Notes: a model not told the origin generated them from the letters alone. A stretch of DNA of 64,000 nucleotides from Streptomyces geranii (GCF_002954775.1 NZ_PJME01000017.1:62001-126000); one strand, 5' to 3'; shown: positions 17,212-26,451, counted from the stretch's first letter. Numbers and translations are program-made.

Positions 17212-18069
17212 TCAGTGCGCGTACTCTTTCGCCAAGTCCGCGATGAATTGCCGGGATTGCTCGACATTCAGGGCCTGTGCCCGCAAATGCTCGTACATGA
17301 CGCTGTACTTCTGCACGTCCTGCGCCTTCTCCAGATAGAGGTCGCTGGTGACGCCCTCGATGTAGACCACGCTGGAATCGGCCGCGTCCGGGAACTCCAG
17401 GATCGCGTACTGGCCGTTGAGGCCCGGATGCGCCCCCATGTCGAAGGGGATCACCTGGACGGTGACGTGCGGCAGCTGCGACTGCTCGACCAGGGACTCC
17501 AGTTGCTCCCGCATCAGCAGCTTGTTGCCCACGACGCGGCGCAGCGCCGCCTCGTCGAGGACCGTCCACAGCCGCAGCGGGTTCTCCAGCGCGGTGATTC
17601 GTTCCTGCCGGCGCAGCCGGACCTGGACGCGGTTCTCGACGTCGCTGGAGGGCGTCTCCGGCAGCGCGCCGGAGATCAGCGCCTCCGCGTACGGCCGGGT
17701 CTGCAACAGCCCCGGGATGACCTGGGGATCGTAGACGCGCAGTGACGCCGCGTCCGTCTCCAGCCCGATGTACACGCTGTACGGGACGTCCCCGAACGCG
17801 TGCCACCAGCCCTGCTGGCGGGAGTCCTTGGCCATCTCCATCAAGGAGTCGACCATTCGCTGGTCCTCGACCTCGTACACCCCGCACAGGTCGCGGACGT
17901 CGCGCTGGCTGATGCTGCGGCGGCCGTTCTCCAACCTGCTGATCTTCGACTGGGAGACCAGGAGCCGCTCGGCGACCTCTTCGGCCGTCATGCCCTTCGC
18001 TTCGCGGAGCCTGCGCAACTCCTGGCCCAGTCGGCGTCGCCTGACGGTGGGATTGACGTTGGACGCCAT
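17212..18069 (-). CDS. XRE regulator with DUF5753 domain (DUF397 partner)
   Basis: A 285-residue regulator. An N-terminal helix-turn-helix (about 14-70, with TAEEVAERLLVSQSKISRLE) is followed by the DUF5753 region (about 95-280), recognisable from IGLETDAASLRVYDPQVIPG and QTRPYAEALI. The start ATG at 18069 follows GGAGGTG. The family controls developmental and secondary-metabolism genes together with an adjacent DUF397 protein, here at 16766-16975. The 236-base gap between them (16976-17211) holds no gene and may carry a separate promoter. Confidence 0.92.
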   Translation of the reverse strand: MASNVNPTVRRRRLGQELRRLREAKGMTAEEVAERLLVSQSKISRLENGRRSISQRDVRDLCGVYEVEDQRMVDSLMEMAKDSRQQGWWHAFGDVPYSVYIGLETDAASLRVYDPQVIPGLLQTRPYAEALISGALPETPSSDVENRVQVRLRRQERITALENPLRLWTVLDEAALRRVVGNKLLMREQLESLVEQSQLPHVTVQVIPFDMGAHPGLNGQYAILEFPDAADSSVVYIEGVTSDLYLEKAQDVQKYSVMYEHLRAQALNVEQSRQFIADLAKEYAH

Positions 18070-18650
18070 GGGACGTGCACCTCCGGGTGCGTGCCTGTAC
18101 TTGCCACTTTCCGTATCTGCTGTTGAGCAGACTGCCACCAAGGTGTGTGCTACCGCTGGGAAACTGCGGATATGCGGTGCCCAGTCGGGAGATATGCGCC
18201 CGGTACACGCCAGTCCGGCGGATTCCGCTTACCGTCCGGGGGCGGTTTCCGGTCGTCCCGGGGCGCGCATGTGCCGGGGTCCGTTGCCGGGCGCGCGGGG
18301 CCGTGTTCGCGATTCGCGGGTGCGGCGGCGGTACGCGCGTCAGGGCGCGGCACGGCCACCGGAACCGGCCAGCCGGCCCACTGGAACCGACCGACCGACC
18401 GACCGACCGACCGGCCGGGCTGCGGACGTGCGGCCCTGGCTCCGGACATGCGGTCGCGCGGGACGGCGAGGACCGGTTCGGTCGTCCTCACGGACGGCCT
18501 TGCGGCCCTCGCCGCCCCGCGCGGACCAGCGGCTCCCGAACCGGTCTTGGGGACTGCGGTGCGGCGCTGATGATGCCCTGCGTGGTGCCCTGCGTGGTGC
18601 GAGGTGGTGCGGGTGCCTCGTGGACCGGGTGTACGCCGTGGGACTGCGGC
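18070..18650. other. 581-base intergenic region with CCGA microsatellite
   Basis: No convincing gene on either strand: frames here have no ribosome binding site or family match. It must contain the promoter of the XRE gene. Six tandem CCGA units occupy 18387-18410. The long GC-rich stretch towards 18650 is downstream of the GPP34 gene. Confidence 0.5.
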
Positions 18651-19412
18651 TCAGTGAGCCACGGCGCGCGCCATCGATCCGCGGTGCTGGTGCGGCTGCA
18701 TCGGAACGCCGCGGGCGGGCTCCGGTGCGGGCCTGGCTCCGGGTGCGGCCTGACGGCCGACCGGTGCCGGGCTGCGGCGCGGCTGGGCCGCGACGCCGTT
18801 CTGCACGTCCATGACAGCGTGAGCCACCAGGCCACCCATGGGGTCGTGCCGGATCAGGTCCCGCAGCCGGGAGCGGGACGAACGTCCCTCGTTACCCGGA
18901 TACAGGTGCTTGCCGAGTCCGACCGCATGGGCCAGCGCGGCGAGCGCCGCCGTCCGCGGGTCCGGCGGGACGCCGGTGCGGATGGCTGTGTCCAGCCGGG
19001 CTCTGATCTCCCGGCTGATCTCCGTGTCCGTCGCCTGATAGCGAGTCGTCGGAAGCACCCCGCACATCTGTCCCGCCACGGCATGCACCATGCCGCACCG
19101 CTCAAGATGCGAGAGGTAGGTCTGACGCAGCCCCAGGCGGGGCCCGCCAATCCAGTTCACTGCGCGTACGGGTGCTCCGCGTCGGCGAAGCAGTTCCAAC
19201 GCACAGTCCAGTGTTGGATCTCCAGTCGGCCGTGGTACGACCACGGCGATACGATCCCCGTCCGGGGCTATCCGTCCGGCCAGCGCCAGCTCCACTAGCT
19301 GCGCTCCGGCCAGACCGAGGTCGAGCGACTGCGGCTGTGCGGTGGTACCCGTGGCCGGGTCCAGCGCCAGCAGAAGAAGCTCTTCCGGAATTGATCTGCG
19401 GCTCCTGCCCAT
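18651..19412 (-). CDS. GPP34 (Golgi phosphoprotein 3-like) family protein
   Basis: A 253-residue protein of the GPP34/GOLPH3 fold. It starts with SIPEELLLLALDPATG, the typical opening helix, then LAGAQLVELALAGRI, DRIAVV, LDCALELL and, near the C-terminus, LRDLIRHDP and GGLVAHAVM. Eukaryotic members bind phosphatidylinositol 4-phosphate at Golgi membranes; bacterial ones, numerous in Streptomyces, have no assigned function and lack membrane segments. The last 50 residues are a Pro/Ala/Arg/His-rich tail. The start ATG at 19412 has GGGGAGG upstream. It is divergent from the carboxypeptidase gene. Confidence 0.88.
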   Translation of the reverse strand: MGRSRRSIPEELLLLALDPATGTTAQPQSLDLGLAGAQLVELALAGRIAPDGDRIAVVVPRPTGDPTLDCALELLRRRGAPVRAVNWIGGPRLGLRQTYLSHLERCGMVHAVAGQMCGVLPTTRYQATDTEISREIRARLDTAIRTGVPPDPRTAALAALAHAVGLGKHLYPGNEGRSSRSRLRDLIRHDPMGGLVAHAVMDVQNGVAAQPRRSPAPVGRQAAPGARPAPEPARGVPMQPHQHRGSMARAVAH

Positions 19413-19649
19413 CCATGCCTCCCCGCGTGGATGAATGACAGGGTGACCCCTCTCACATTCATCTGTCGAGAGGGCGTGACCGGTTCGTAGTGGAACCAGT
19501 AGGTATGTCGTTCTCGTCTACCGCAGGAGTCAAGGTCGCGCACAGGACACTGGTAGCTCGTTCGGACAGTGTCGTCCGGGCGGCCTTTTCACGGTTCACG
19601 GTTGGTTCGGTACACGCACGAGAACGTGCGGCGCATGGAGGAGGCATCG

Positions 19650-22600
19650 GTGGCGGGCGAGTCCCCCGACAGGTCGAAGCAGCGCGAGTCGTCGGAAGAA
19701 CCGACGTCGGGGAGCGCGGGTCCGGTTCCCGGGGCCAGGAGTGAATCCGGCACCGGGGCCCGCGATCCACGACTCGCGGTGGCCAGGGACCGGGAGCCCA
19801 CACCACGCGGTGGCGTGGACACGGCGACCCGGGTGTTCTCCCGCCGGGATCTCCCACCGGAAGAAGGCACGGAGCCGACCCCGGCGGACGGCACGGGCGA
19901 CGCGAGGCTGGGCACGGCGACGGCGGAGCGGGTCCCCACGGCCGACGAGGGCGAGCCCGAAGGCGCCGAGGATGCCGCCGCGGGAGCAGGCCCCGATGCG
20001 GAATCCGCCCCCGACGGGGATACGACGACTGCGGCCGACGCCCCTGAGAGCGGCGAGGAGCCCGCACGGGCACCGACGCCCGCCGCAGGGCCCGCTTCCG
20101 ACTCCGAGGCCCCTGAGAAGGCCCCTGAGGCCCCGCAAGGCCCCTCGGGTGGGCCTCGGGAGGTCTCCTCTGAGCCGAAGAGCGCACAGGAGAGCACCCC
20201 GAAGCAGACGACTCCCGCCCCCGAGAGCAAGCCGACCCCGAACACGAAGGCAGCCGACGCCCCGGGCGCCACCAGGCCCCCGGCCGCAGCCGACGCCACA
20301 CGGACGGACACCAAGGCGACCAGCACCCCGGGCGCGCCTCAGTCCCCGGCCACGGACGCGGACGAAGTCGCCGAGACCCCGACGACGGGCACGACTCCGG
20401 CCACAGCCACGGACACGGCCGAGACAGGCGACGCCGAGCCCCGACCTTCGGTCGCGACGTCGACCTCCGCCTCGGCGACGGATGCGGCTCGGGCCGCAGA
20501 CGCAGATGCAGCCGACGAGGCCGCTGCTGCGCCCCGGCCTTCGGGCGCGACCCCGGCAACGGCTCGGGCCGCAGGCGCGGATGCGGCTGACGCAGACGGT
20601 GCTGCGCCTCGGCCCTCGGGTACGAACCCGGCCTCGGCGACGGATGCGGCTCCGGCCGCAGGCGATGCCGAGACCCAGGTCCCGGGCGCGACCCCGACCT
20701 TGACCTTCGGCGCGACCCCGACCCGTGCCCCGGCGGCGGGCGCTGCTCGGGCCGCAGCTGCGGACGCCGACGCCGAAGGCGCCTCCGTCCCGGCTGCAGG
20801 CACGGAAGCTGCCTCCGAGGCGAGCGGCGCCTCGACCCGGACCTCGGCCACGGCCGCGGTCCCGGCCACAGGCGCGGATGCCGATCCCCGAAACGCCTCC
20901 GCCCCGGCTGCGGGTGCGGAAGCCTCCGCCGAAGCGGCTGGCGCCGCGACCCGGCCTCCGGCCACCGGCGCGACCTCGGCTCCTGCCCCGGCTGCGGGCC
21001 GGAGCGCCGACGCAGAGGGCGCGGCCATCCCGGCTCCGGGCGCAGGAAACGCAGCCGAGGCCGGCGGCGCACCCACCCGGACCTCGGTCACGGACGCCGC
21101 CCCGGCCACGCCCGCAGCTGCGGACCCCAGCACCGAAGGCGCCTCCTCCCCGGCTGCGGGCGCAGCCCCCGCCGAGGCGGGCGGTGTCTCGGCCTCGGCG
21201 TCGGTCGCAGGCGGGGCAGCGGGCGCGGCTGCCGCCCGAGCCGGCGGCGCCCGTACCCCCGGCTGGGCCCGGGCCGCGGACGCGGACGCTCGCGCTGAAG
21301 CAGACGAGGTTCCGGCCAAGGGCACGACCCCGGCCACGGACGACGGAACCCCCGCTCCGCCCACGGCCGCCGACGCGGACACCCCCGCCGAAGCCGACCG
21401 CACCCCAGACACTGACCCCACCCCAGACACAGACCGCACCCCCAAGCCCCCCGTAGACCAACCCACCGCCGTCTTCAAAGCCGTCCGTCCGCCCGTCGCA
21501 CCCTCCGTCGACCAGCCGACCACCATGCTCAAGCTCGGTGATGTCCCCGCCGGGAAGGCCAAGGCGGTCGGAAAGCCCGAGAGCGGTGACGAGGTCGGGG
21601 CTCCTGCCGGTGCCGGGGGCGGCAGCGCGGAGTCTGTTTCTGAGCGCACCAGCAAATTTGTTGCTCTGCGGCAGCTGGACGACCCGGCCACGCGTAAGCC
21701 GCCGGTGGCGCCCGCTGCGCCCGCCGCACCGACCGCCAACGCTCCCGCCGCCGCTGCCACCGCCGCGATTCCGCAGGTCGGGCCCGAGCGGACCACCCAG
21801 CAGCCGCTGCCGCCGCTGCCGCCGTTGGACCTGCTCGCCGAGCTGACCAACACCCCGCCGCCGCCGAACACCCCGGTGCGGACCATCGTGCGGCGGGTCA
21901 AGATCTGGACGCCGCTGGTCATTCTGCTGGCGATCATCTTTGCAGTCGTACAGACTCTGCGCCCCCTGCCGACCCCCGAGCTGACCCTCACCGCCGACGA
22001 CTCCTACACCTTCGACGGCAAGGCGGCCACGCTGCCCTGGCCCTCCGAGGGACAGGGCTGGATGGACGTCAACGGCATCGGCACGATGGGCAACTTCGGC
22101 GAGCAGACGCCGGTCGCCATCGGGTCCGTAGCCAAGGCCATGACCGCCTACATCGTCCTCAAGGACCACCCGCTGAAGGTCGGCGAGGACGGTCCGAAGA
22201 TCACGATCGACGCGACCGCCGAGAAGGAGGGCGGCTACTACAAGGACAACGAGTCGACCCTCAACACGGTCAAGGAGGGCGACACCCTCACCCTCAAGCA
22301 GGCGCTGTCCGCCGTCATGATCCCCTCCGCGAACAACATCGCGCGCCTGCTGGCCCGTTGGGACGCGGGCACCGAGGCGGCGTTCATCAAGAAGATGAAC
22401 GACACCGCCAAGGAACTCGGCATGAAGAACACCACCTACACCGACGCCTCCGGGCTCAAGGAGACCACCGTCTCCTCCGCCGAGGACCAGGTGAAGCTGG
22501 GCCACGAACTGGTCCGTATCCCCGCGCTGATGGACATCACCAAGCAGCCGTACTGGTACGACCCGTCGGGCCAGAAGTGGCGCAACTACAACGACCTCGT

Positions 22601-23093
22601 CCCCTACAACGGCGCCATCGGCATCAAGACCGGCACCACCACCGCCGCCGGCGGCAACCTGCTCTTCGCCGGCACCAAGGAGGTCGGCGGCGAGACCGTC
22701 ACCGTCGTCGGCGCGATCCTCGGCCAGCACACCGCGCCGATCATCGACACCGTCAACAACGTCAGCGAGACCGCGCTGATCGCCGCGGGCGAGGCCCTGC
22801 TCTCGTCGAAGATCCTCAAGAAGGGCGACGTCGTCGGATACGTCGACGACGGACTCGGCGGTCACACGCCGGTCGTGCTCTCGAAGGACGTCACGGCGGT
22901 CGGCTGGGCCGGGCTGAAGGTCGAGCTGTCGTTCGCCGCGGCCGACGACCTCCCGCACTCCGCCAAGGCCGGCACCTCGGTGGGCACCCTCACCGTCGGC
23001 GACGGCAGCGGCAGCGCCGTGGAGGTACCGGTACAGCTCCAGAAGGACCTCGTGGAACCCGGCTTCGACAAGAAACTGACGCGCGTCGGCTGA
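19650..23093 (+). CDS. D-alanyl-D-alanine carboxypeptidase (S11) with ~750-residue disordered cytoplasmic arm
   Basis: A 1147-residue type II membrane protein. The start GTG at 19650 has GGAGGAGG 6 bases upstream. Residues 1-about 750 are Ala/Thr/Pro/Asp/Glu-rich and predicted disordered, in the cytoplasm. One membrane segment follows (about 752-771), then an external penicillin-binding-protein domain with S826-V-A-K829 (nucleophile motif), S893-A-N895 and K993-T-G995. It should trim the terminal D-Ala from peptidoglycan stem peptides. Usual S11 enzymes are about 400 residues, so the arm is the oddity. VD-x-x-T motifs at 56, 602 and 620 could be kinase sites (inference). It ends at the homopolymer region. 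Confidence 0.93.
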   Translation: MAGESPDRSKQRESSEEPTSGSAGPVPGARSESGTGARDPRLAVARDREPTPRGGVDTATRVFSRRDLPPEEGTEPTPADGTGDARLGTATAERVPTADEGEPEGAEDAAAGAGPDAESAPDGDTTTAADAPESGEEPARAPTPAAGPASDSEAPEKAPEAPQGPSGGPREVSSEPKSAQESTPKQTTPAPESKPTPNTKAADAPGATRPPAAADATRTDTKATSTPGAPQSPATDADEVAETPTTGTTPATATDTAETGDAEPRPSVATSTSASATDAARAADADAADEAAAAPRPSGATPATARAAGADAADADGAAPRPSGTNPASATDAAPAAGDAETQVPGATPTLTFGATPTRAPAAGAARAAAADADAEGASVPAAGTEAASEASGASTRTSATAAVPATGADADPRNASAPAAGAEASAEAAGAATRPPATGATSAPAPAAGRSADAEGAAIPAPGAGNAAEAGGAPTRTSVTDAAPATPAAADPSTEGASSPAAGAAPAEAGGVSASASVAGGAAGAAAARAGGARTPGWARAADADARAEADEVPAKGTTPATDDGTPAPPTAADADTPAEADRTPDTDPTPDTDRTPKPPVDQPTAVFKAVRPPVAPSVDQPTTMLKLGDVPAGKAKAVGKPESGDEVGAPAGAGGGSAESVSERTSKFVALRQLDDPATRKPPVAPAAPAAPTANAPAAAATAAIPQVGPERTTQQPLPPLPPLDLLAELTNTPPPPNTPVRTIVRRVKIWTPLVILLAIIFAVVQTLRPLPTPELTLTADDSYTFDGKAATLPWPSEGQGWMDVNGIGTMGNFGEQTPVAIGSVAKAMTAYIVLKDHPLKVGEDGPKITIDATAEKEGGYYKDNESTLNTVKEGDTLTLKQALSAVMIPSANNIARLLARWDAGTEAAFIKKMNDTAKELGMKNTTYTDASGLKETTVSSAEDQVKLGHELVRIPALMDITKQPYWYDPSGQKWRNYNDLVPYNGAIGIKTGTTTAAGGNLLFAGTKEVGGETVTVVGAILGQHTAPIIDTVNNVSETALIAAGEALLSSKILKKGDVVGYVDDGLGGHTPVVLSKDVTAVGWAGLKVELSFAAADDLPHSAKAGTSVGTLTVGDGSGSAVEVPVQLQKDLVEPGFDKKLTRVG

Positions 23094-23124
23094 GCGGCGG
23101 CACAGAGCAGCACAGGGCAACACA

Positions 23125-23280
23125 GAAGTGGGGGGGGGGGGGGGGGGGGGCCCCCCCGGACCCCCCCCCCCCCAAAAACCCCACAAATAAGTGCCCCCCC
23201 CCCGGTGTCCCGCTTTCCCCTGTGTCCCACATTGTGGGGGGGGGGGCGCGGGCCCCCCCCCCCCCCCCCCCCCCACTTCT
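23125..23280. repeat. G/C homopolymer inverted repeat, probably damaged terminator sequence
   Basis: AGAAGTG plus 21 G (23130-23150) at the left mirrors 22 C (23253-23274) plus CACTTCT at the right. Between are runs of 7, 13 and 10 C and 11 G. It lies exactly between two convergent genes, where a strong hairpin is expected. Runs like this are rare in finished Streptomyces sequence and suggest a sequencing or assembly fault over a terminator. Confidence 0.7.
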
Positions 23281-23306
23281 CAGTCTCGCTCCTACTTGTC
23301 CCGCCC

Positions 23307-25130
23307 CTACTTGTCCTTGTCCTTGTCCTTCTCCTCCTTCGCCTTCTCCTCTTCCTTCTCGCACCGCAACGTCGTCTCCTGGCTCGGCCCCCCGTACGCC
23401 GAGCTGATCCGGATGTCCCCCGGCTGCTCGACCGTGAGCTTGGTGAACTCGCCCTCGTCCGTCAGGCAGCCGTTCTCCGCCCACAGCCACGGCGAGTACG
23501 CGATCCGGACCGTCACCTCGCCCGCCTTCGGCATCCGTACGACGAGGTTGGCGCCGTCCGCGCTGACCACGGAGGCGGGCCTGTCGACCAGCGGGGTCGC
23601 GTTCTTGACCCGGTAGATCTTCCAGTTGGCGTCCTCCCAGACCGGCTGGAGATAGCTCGGCCCGCTGGTCACCAGGGCGTGCTCCAGTTTCGCCGGGCCG
23701 TCCGGTTCGCCGTTGACGAGGACGACGAAGCCCACCGCCCACTGGGAGAGCCACGCCTTGTACGCGGCGGCGGAGAAACCGCCCTCGGGCTCCTCCGTGC
23801 CGCCGTGGCCCTCGTAGAAGAGCCGGCCCCGCTCGACGTCCGCCTGCCGGTTCCAGCCCCGGGCCATGTTGATGTACGGGGCGAGGATGGCGGCCTCGCG
23901 GTGGTCGCGGGCCGGGACGACCTCTACGCGCGTCTGCTCGGCGCCGAGCCGCTTCAGCTCGTTCACGACGCCGTCCGTCTTCACGGCCCACTCGGGCACC
24001 GTGGTGTTGGTGGCGATGTCGGCGATCGTCTTGCCCGACAGCCAGCTCACCGCGATGGCCATGGCCAGCCCGAGCGCCACCATGCGCCGCCGGGCCGTGA
24101 ACCAGGGGAGGGGCAGCACCAGCCGGGCCGTGAACCGGGGGAGGACGAGCAGCGGCGGCCGGACATCGGCGGCGGCCGGCACGGCACCCCCGTCCGGCTC
24201 GTCCTCCGTCCGCCCCGCGGTCTCCTCGCCCGGCCGTCTCTCCGTCGTGCGGTACATCATGATCGCGAGCAGCGTCGCCGGTGCCGCCAGCTCCGAGAGC
24301 CGCTCGACGTTCGTACCGATCGGCGTCGGGATCAGGTAGCAGAGGACCACGCCGACCGCGTACACCGCCGCGCCCAGCCGCAGGGTGCGCCAGGCGCTCG
24401 GCGCCGTCAGGACGACGATCACGCACAGCACGACCGGCGGCCATATACGGGTGAACGGCATCGGCTGCTCGCCCTCGAACGGGAACAGCAGCGTCGTCAC
24501 ACCCACCACGGCCACCGGGGGCACCAGCAGGGCCGCCGCCCGGCCCCAGTCCCGGGACAGGAGGTAGGCGGCGCCGACGACCAGGACGAACAGCCCGGCG
24601 ACCGGGCTGCCGGTGGTGGCCAGCGTCGCGCACAGCGCGGCGGCGCCGAGGTGCCGGGCGCCGCGACCGCTGACCACGGCCAGGACCGCCGCCATCGCGA
24701 AGGCGGTGCCCAGCACGAACGTCGAGCGCCCCGAGATCACCTGGCACCACAGCGAGAACCCGACCGCCATCGCGGGCCACATGGGCTTGTGCACGCCCGT
24801 GCGCGCGACGAGTTCCGCGCCGAGGAGCGTGGCCATGACCCCGGACAGCATGGTCGTCGCGACGACCCCTATGGCGGCCATCAGGTACGGCGACATCAGG
24901 CTGTAGTTGGCCGCGTGCAGACCGCCGTACCAGAACAGGTTGTATGCGGAACCCGGGTACATCTTCGCGAACTCGGCCCACGCCACCTGGGCGGCCAGAT
25001 CGCCGCCGCCGGTCGCGAAGACCGCCCACCAGACGAAGTACAGCGGCACCGCGCAGGCGGTCACCGTCAGGGCCACCCGGTGGCGCTCGTGCCACACCTC
25101 ACGTGCCTGCGTGGGCTTGTCGGCGCGCAT
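23307..25130 (-). CDS. polytopic membrane protein, unknown function
   Basis: About 607 residues from the preferred ATG at 25130; GTG 25166 or 25202 are alternatives because no strong ribosome binding site decides. At least ten hydrophobic segments fill the first two thirds, with VPLYFVWWAVFATGGGDLAAQ in the first external loop and NLFWYGGLHAANYSLMSPY after it, a pattern seen in GT-C-type membrane glycosyltransferases and their relatives. A soluble C-terminal domain (about 400-590) precedes a Lys/Glu/Asp tail (KEEEKAKEEKDK). Automated labels often call such proteins MFS transporters, but no MFS motif is seen. The 3' end is duplicated (DK-stop again at 23292-23300). Confidence 0.7.
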   Translation of the reverse strand: MRADKPTQAREVWHERHRVALTVTACAVPLYFVWWAVFATGGGDLAAQVAWAEFAKMYPGSAYNLFWYGGLHAANYSLMSPYLMAAIGVVATTMLSGVMATLLGAELVARTGVHKPMWPAMAVGFSLWCQVISGRSTFVLGTAFAMAAVLAVVSGRGARHLGAAALCATLATTGSPVAGLFVLVVGAAYLLSRDWGRAAALLVPPVAVVGVTTLLFPFEGEQPMPFTRIWPPVVLCVIVVLTAPSAWRTLRLGAAVYAVGVVLCYLIPTPIGTNVERLSELAAPATLLAIMMYRTTERRPGEETAGRTEDEPDGGAVPAAADVRPPLLVLPRFTARLVLPLPWFTARRRMVALGLAMAIAVSWLSGKTIADIATNTTVPEWAVKTDGVVNELKRLGAEQTRVEVVPARDHREAAILAPYINMARGWNRQADVERGRLFYEGHGGTEEPEGGFSAAAYKAWLSQWAVGFVVLVNGEPDGPAKLEHALVTSGPSYLQPVWEDANWKIYRVKNATPLVDRPASVVSADGANLVVRMPKAGEVTVRIAYSPWLWAENGCLTDEGEFTKLTVEQPGDIRISSAYGGPSQETTLRCEKEEEKAKEEKDKDKDK

Positions 25131-25403
25131 GGCAGGTCTGCGTGGGGTCAGCTCGGCAAAGGCCACTGCGATTCCGTTTCCGTTCGGCTCGGGCGCGCGC
25201 ACATGACTGGCGGGTGCTGGCTGGTGTCTGTCCTGTGGAGGTCTCTCCGAGGTAGACGCTAACCGTCCCCCGGGAGTTGGCCGACAGGGCCCCATGTGAC
25301 CAGGTGGTGACCGGGGTATGACGGAAAAGAGCCCCATCAGCTTGAGGCGGTTCCCGGGCGGGCGCGACCGGATAATTCAGGCCGCGCCCTTCCGGACATT
25401 CTC

Positions 25404-25480
25404 CTACGTCACGGGAAACGCGATCGCTCGCTCACGTCACGGGGACCGCGCCCACGCCACGGAGAACGTGCTCACGTCAC
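25404..25480. repeat. degenerate tandem copies of the MerR gene 3' end
   Basis: On the minus strand the gene ends ...IAFPVT-stop at 25472. Downstream, 25404-25424 again encodes I-A-F-P-V-T-stop with one changed wobble base and TAG for TGA; 25432-25449 encodes A-V-P-V-T-stop; a fourth weaker copy lies near 25452. Spacings are 40 and 28 bases between the clear copies. The rest of 25131-25471 holds no gene. Confidence 0.75.
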
Positions 25481-26350
25481 GGGAAAGGCGATGTCGCACA
25501 CCGCGTCGTCCGGTCCCGCCGCGTCCCAGTCCGCGAAGTACACCTCGCGGCAGGGCCCCGCCGCCTCGATCCCCTGCCCGGCCAGCCACCGCTCCACCGC
25601 CTCGAAGGCGGCGATGATCTGCGGATGGGCCACCTGCGCCTTGCTGATCCGGGTGTACGCGAGCCGCCGGGCCGGTTCCACCCGTACCGCCGTCCCCCGG
25701 GCCCGCCCGTGCGCCTCGGCCCAGGCCCGCGCGGCGGCCTCGTCGGCGACCGGGACGCACGCCTCGGCCGGGCCGTCGCTCTCCATGGACACCTCGGAGT
25801 GGTAGACGACGAACGGCGCCGCCGTCACACCCCCGCACTCCCGCGCGCCCGCCTCCAGCCGCCCGAGCGACGCCCCGATCCACGCGGGCAACTCATCCGC
25901 GAGAGTGTGCCGCGTCTCCGTCAGCACCACCCTCTCGGGTACGTCCACGGTCTCGACGACGAATTTTCCGTACAGCTCGGCCATCTCGGAGCTCCTCCCC
26001 GACAGTCGTCCACGGAGGTAGGCGGCGAGGGTGCGCCGGCGCGCGAGCCGCTCCTCGACGTCCGCCCAGTAGGCGGCGAGCCGTTCGGCGGCGGCCGGCC
26101 CGTCCCGCTCGACCAGGTCCACGACCTCGCCGATCAGGGCGAGCGGCATGTCCAGCTGCCGCAGCAGGGCCACCAGGCGGGCACGTTCGGTCTGCGCGGC
26201 CCGGTAGTAGCGGTAGCCGTTCACCTCGTCGACGTGCGCGGGGGCGAGCAGCCCGAGCCGGTCGTACAGCCGCAGAGCCTTGGCCGAGAGCCGGGCCCGG
26301 GCGGCGAACGCGCCGATGGTGAGCAGCTCGTCGTCCCCGTCCACGTCCAC
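25472..26350 (-). CDS. MerR-family regulator with GyrI-like effector domain
   Basis: A 292-residue regulator. The start chosen is GTG 26350, with GGAGGA 7 bases upstream; longer frames to 26368 or 26392 lack one. An N-terminal MerR winged helix (about 8-80: LLTIGAFAARARLSAKALRLYDRLGLL, G-YRYYRAAQ) is followed by a coiled-coil (about 85-125) and a GyrI-like small-molecule-binding domain (about 130-290). These proteins activate multidrug or stress genes on binding a hydrophobic ligand. A MerR-type operator lies at 26404-26426 in front of it, so it probably controls itself. Its 3' end is duplicated downstream. Confidence 0.9.
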   Translation of the reverse strand: MDVDGDDELLTIGAFAARARLSAKALRLYDRLGLLAPAHVDEVNGYRYYRAAQTERARLVALLRQLDMPLALIGEVVDLVERDGPAAAERLAAYWADVEERLARRRTLAAYLRGRLSGRSSEMAELYGKFVVETVDVPERVVLTETRHTLADELPAWIGASLGRLEAGARECGGVTAAPFVVYHSEVSMESDGPAEACVPVADEAAARAWAEAHGRARGTAVRVEPARRLAYTRISKAQVAHPQIIAAFEAVERWLAGQGIEAAGPCREVYFADWDAAGPDDAVCDIAFPVT

Positions 26351-26403
26351 CCCGACATCCTCCGTCACCGGGCACGGTCGGCCCGGTGACACAGGACGCT
26401 CAC

Positions 26404-26426
26404 CCTTGCCCCAGGGACAAGGTCAA
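26404..26426 (-). promoter_or_regulatory. MerR-type operator/promoter
   Basis: Imperfect 19-bp dyad with arms CCTTGCCCC and GGGACAAGG (26404-26422) around one base. Read on the minus strand, TTGACC (26426-26421) sits at the edge as a -35 hexamer, which is how MerR operators lie inside long-spacer promoters. It is about 54 bases upstream of the chosen MerR start. Confidence 0.65.
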
Positions 26427-26451
26427 CCGGAGAGAAAGGATCGGGCCGGGC

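Noticed and set aside
18145..18570. Frames in the 18 kb gap read as genes
   Set aside because: Arg/Gly-rich translations through the CCGA microsatellite with no start signal or homology pattern.
23130..23274. Homopolymer runs as a G-quadruplex regulator
   Set aside because: The mirrored flanks and terminator position make a sequencing fault over a hairpin more likely; biology should not be inferred until reads are checked.
19596..23276. A 1226-codon antisense frame across the carboxypeptidase
   Set aside because: Coding shadow of the low-complexity arm; it also runs through the suspect homopolymer region.
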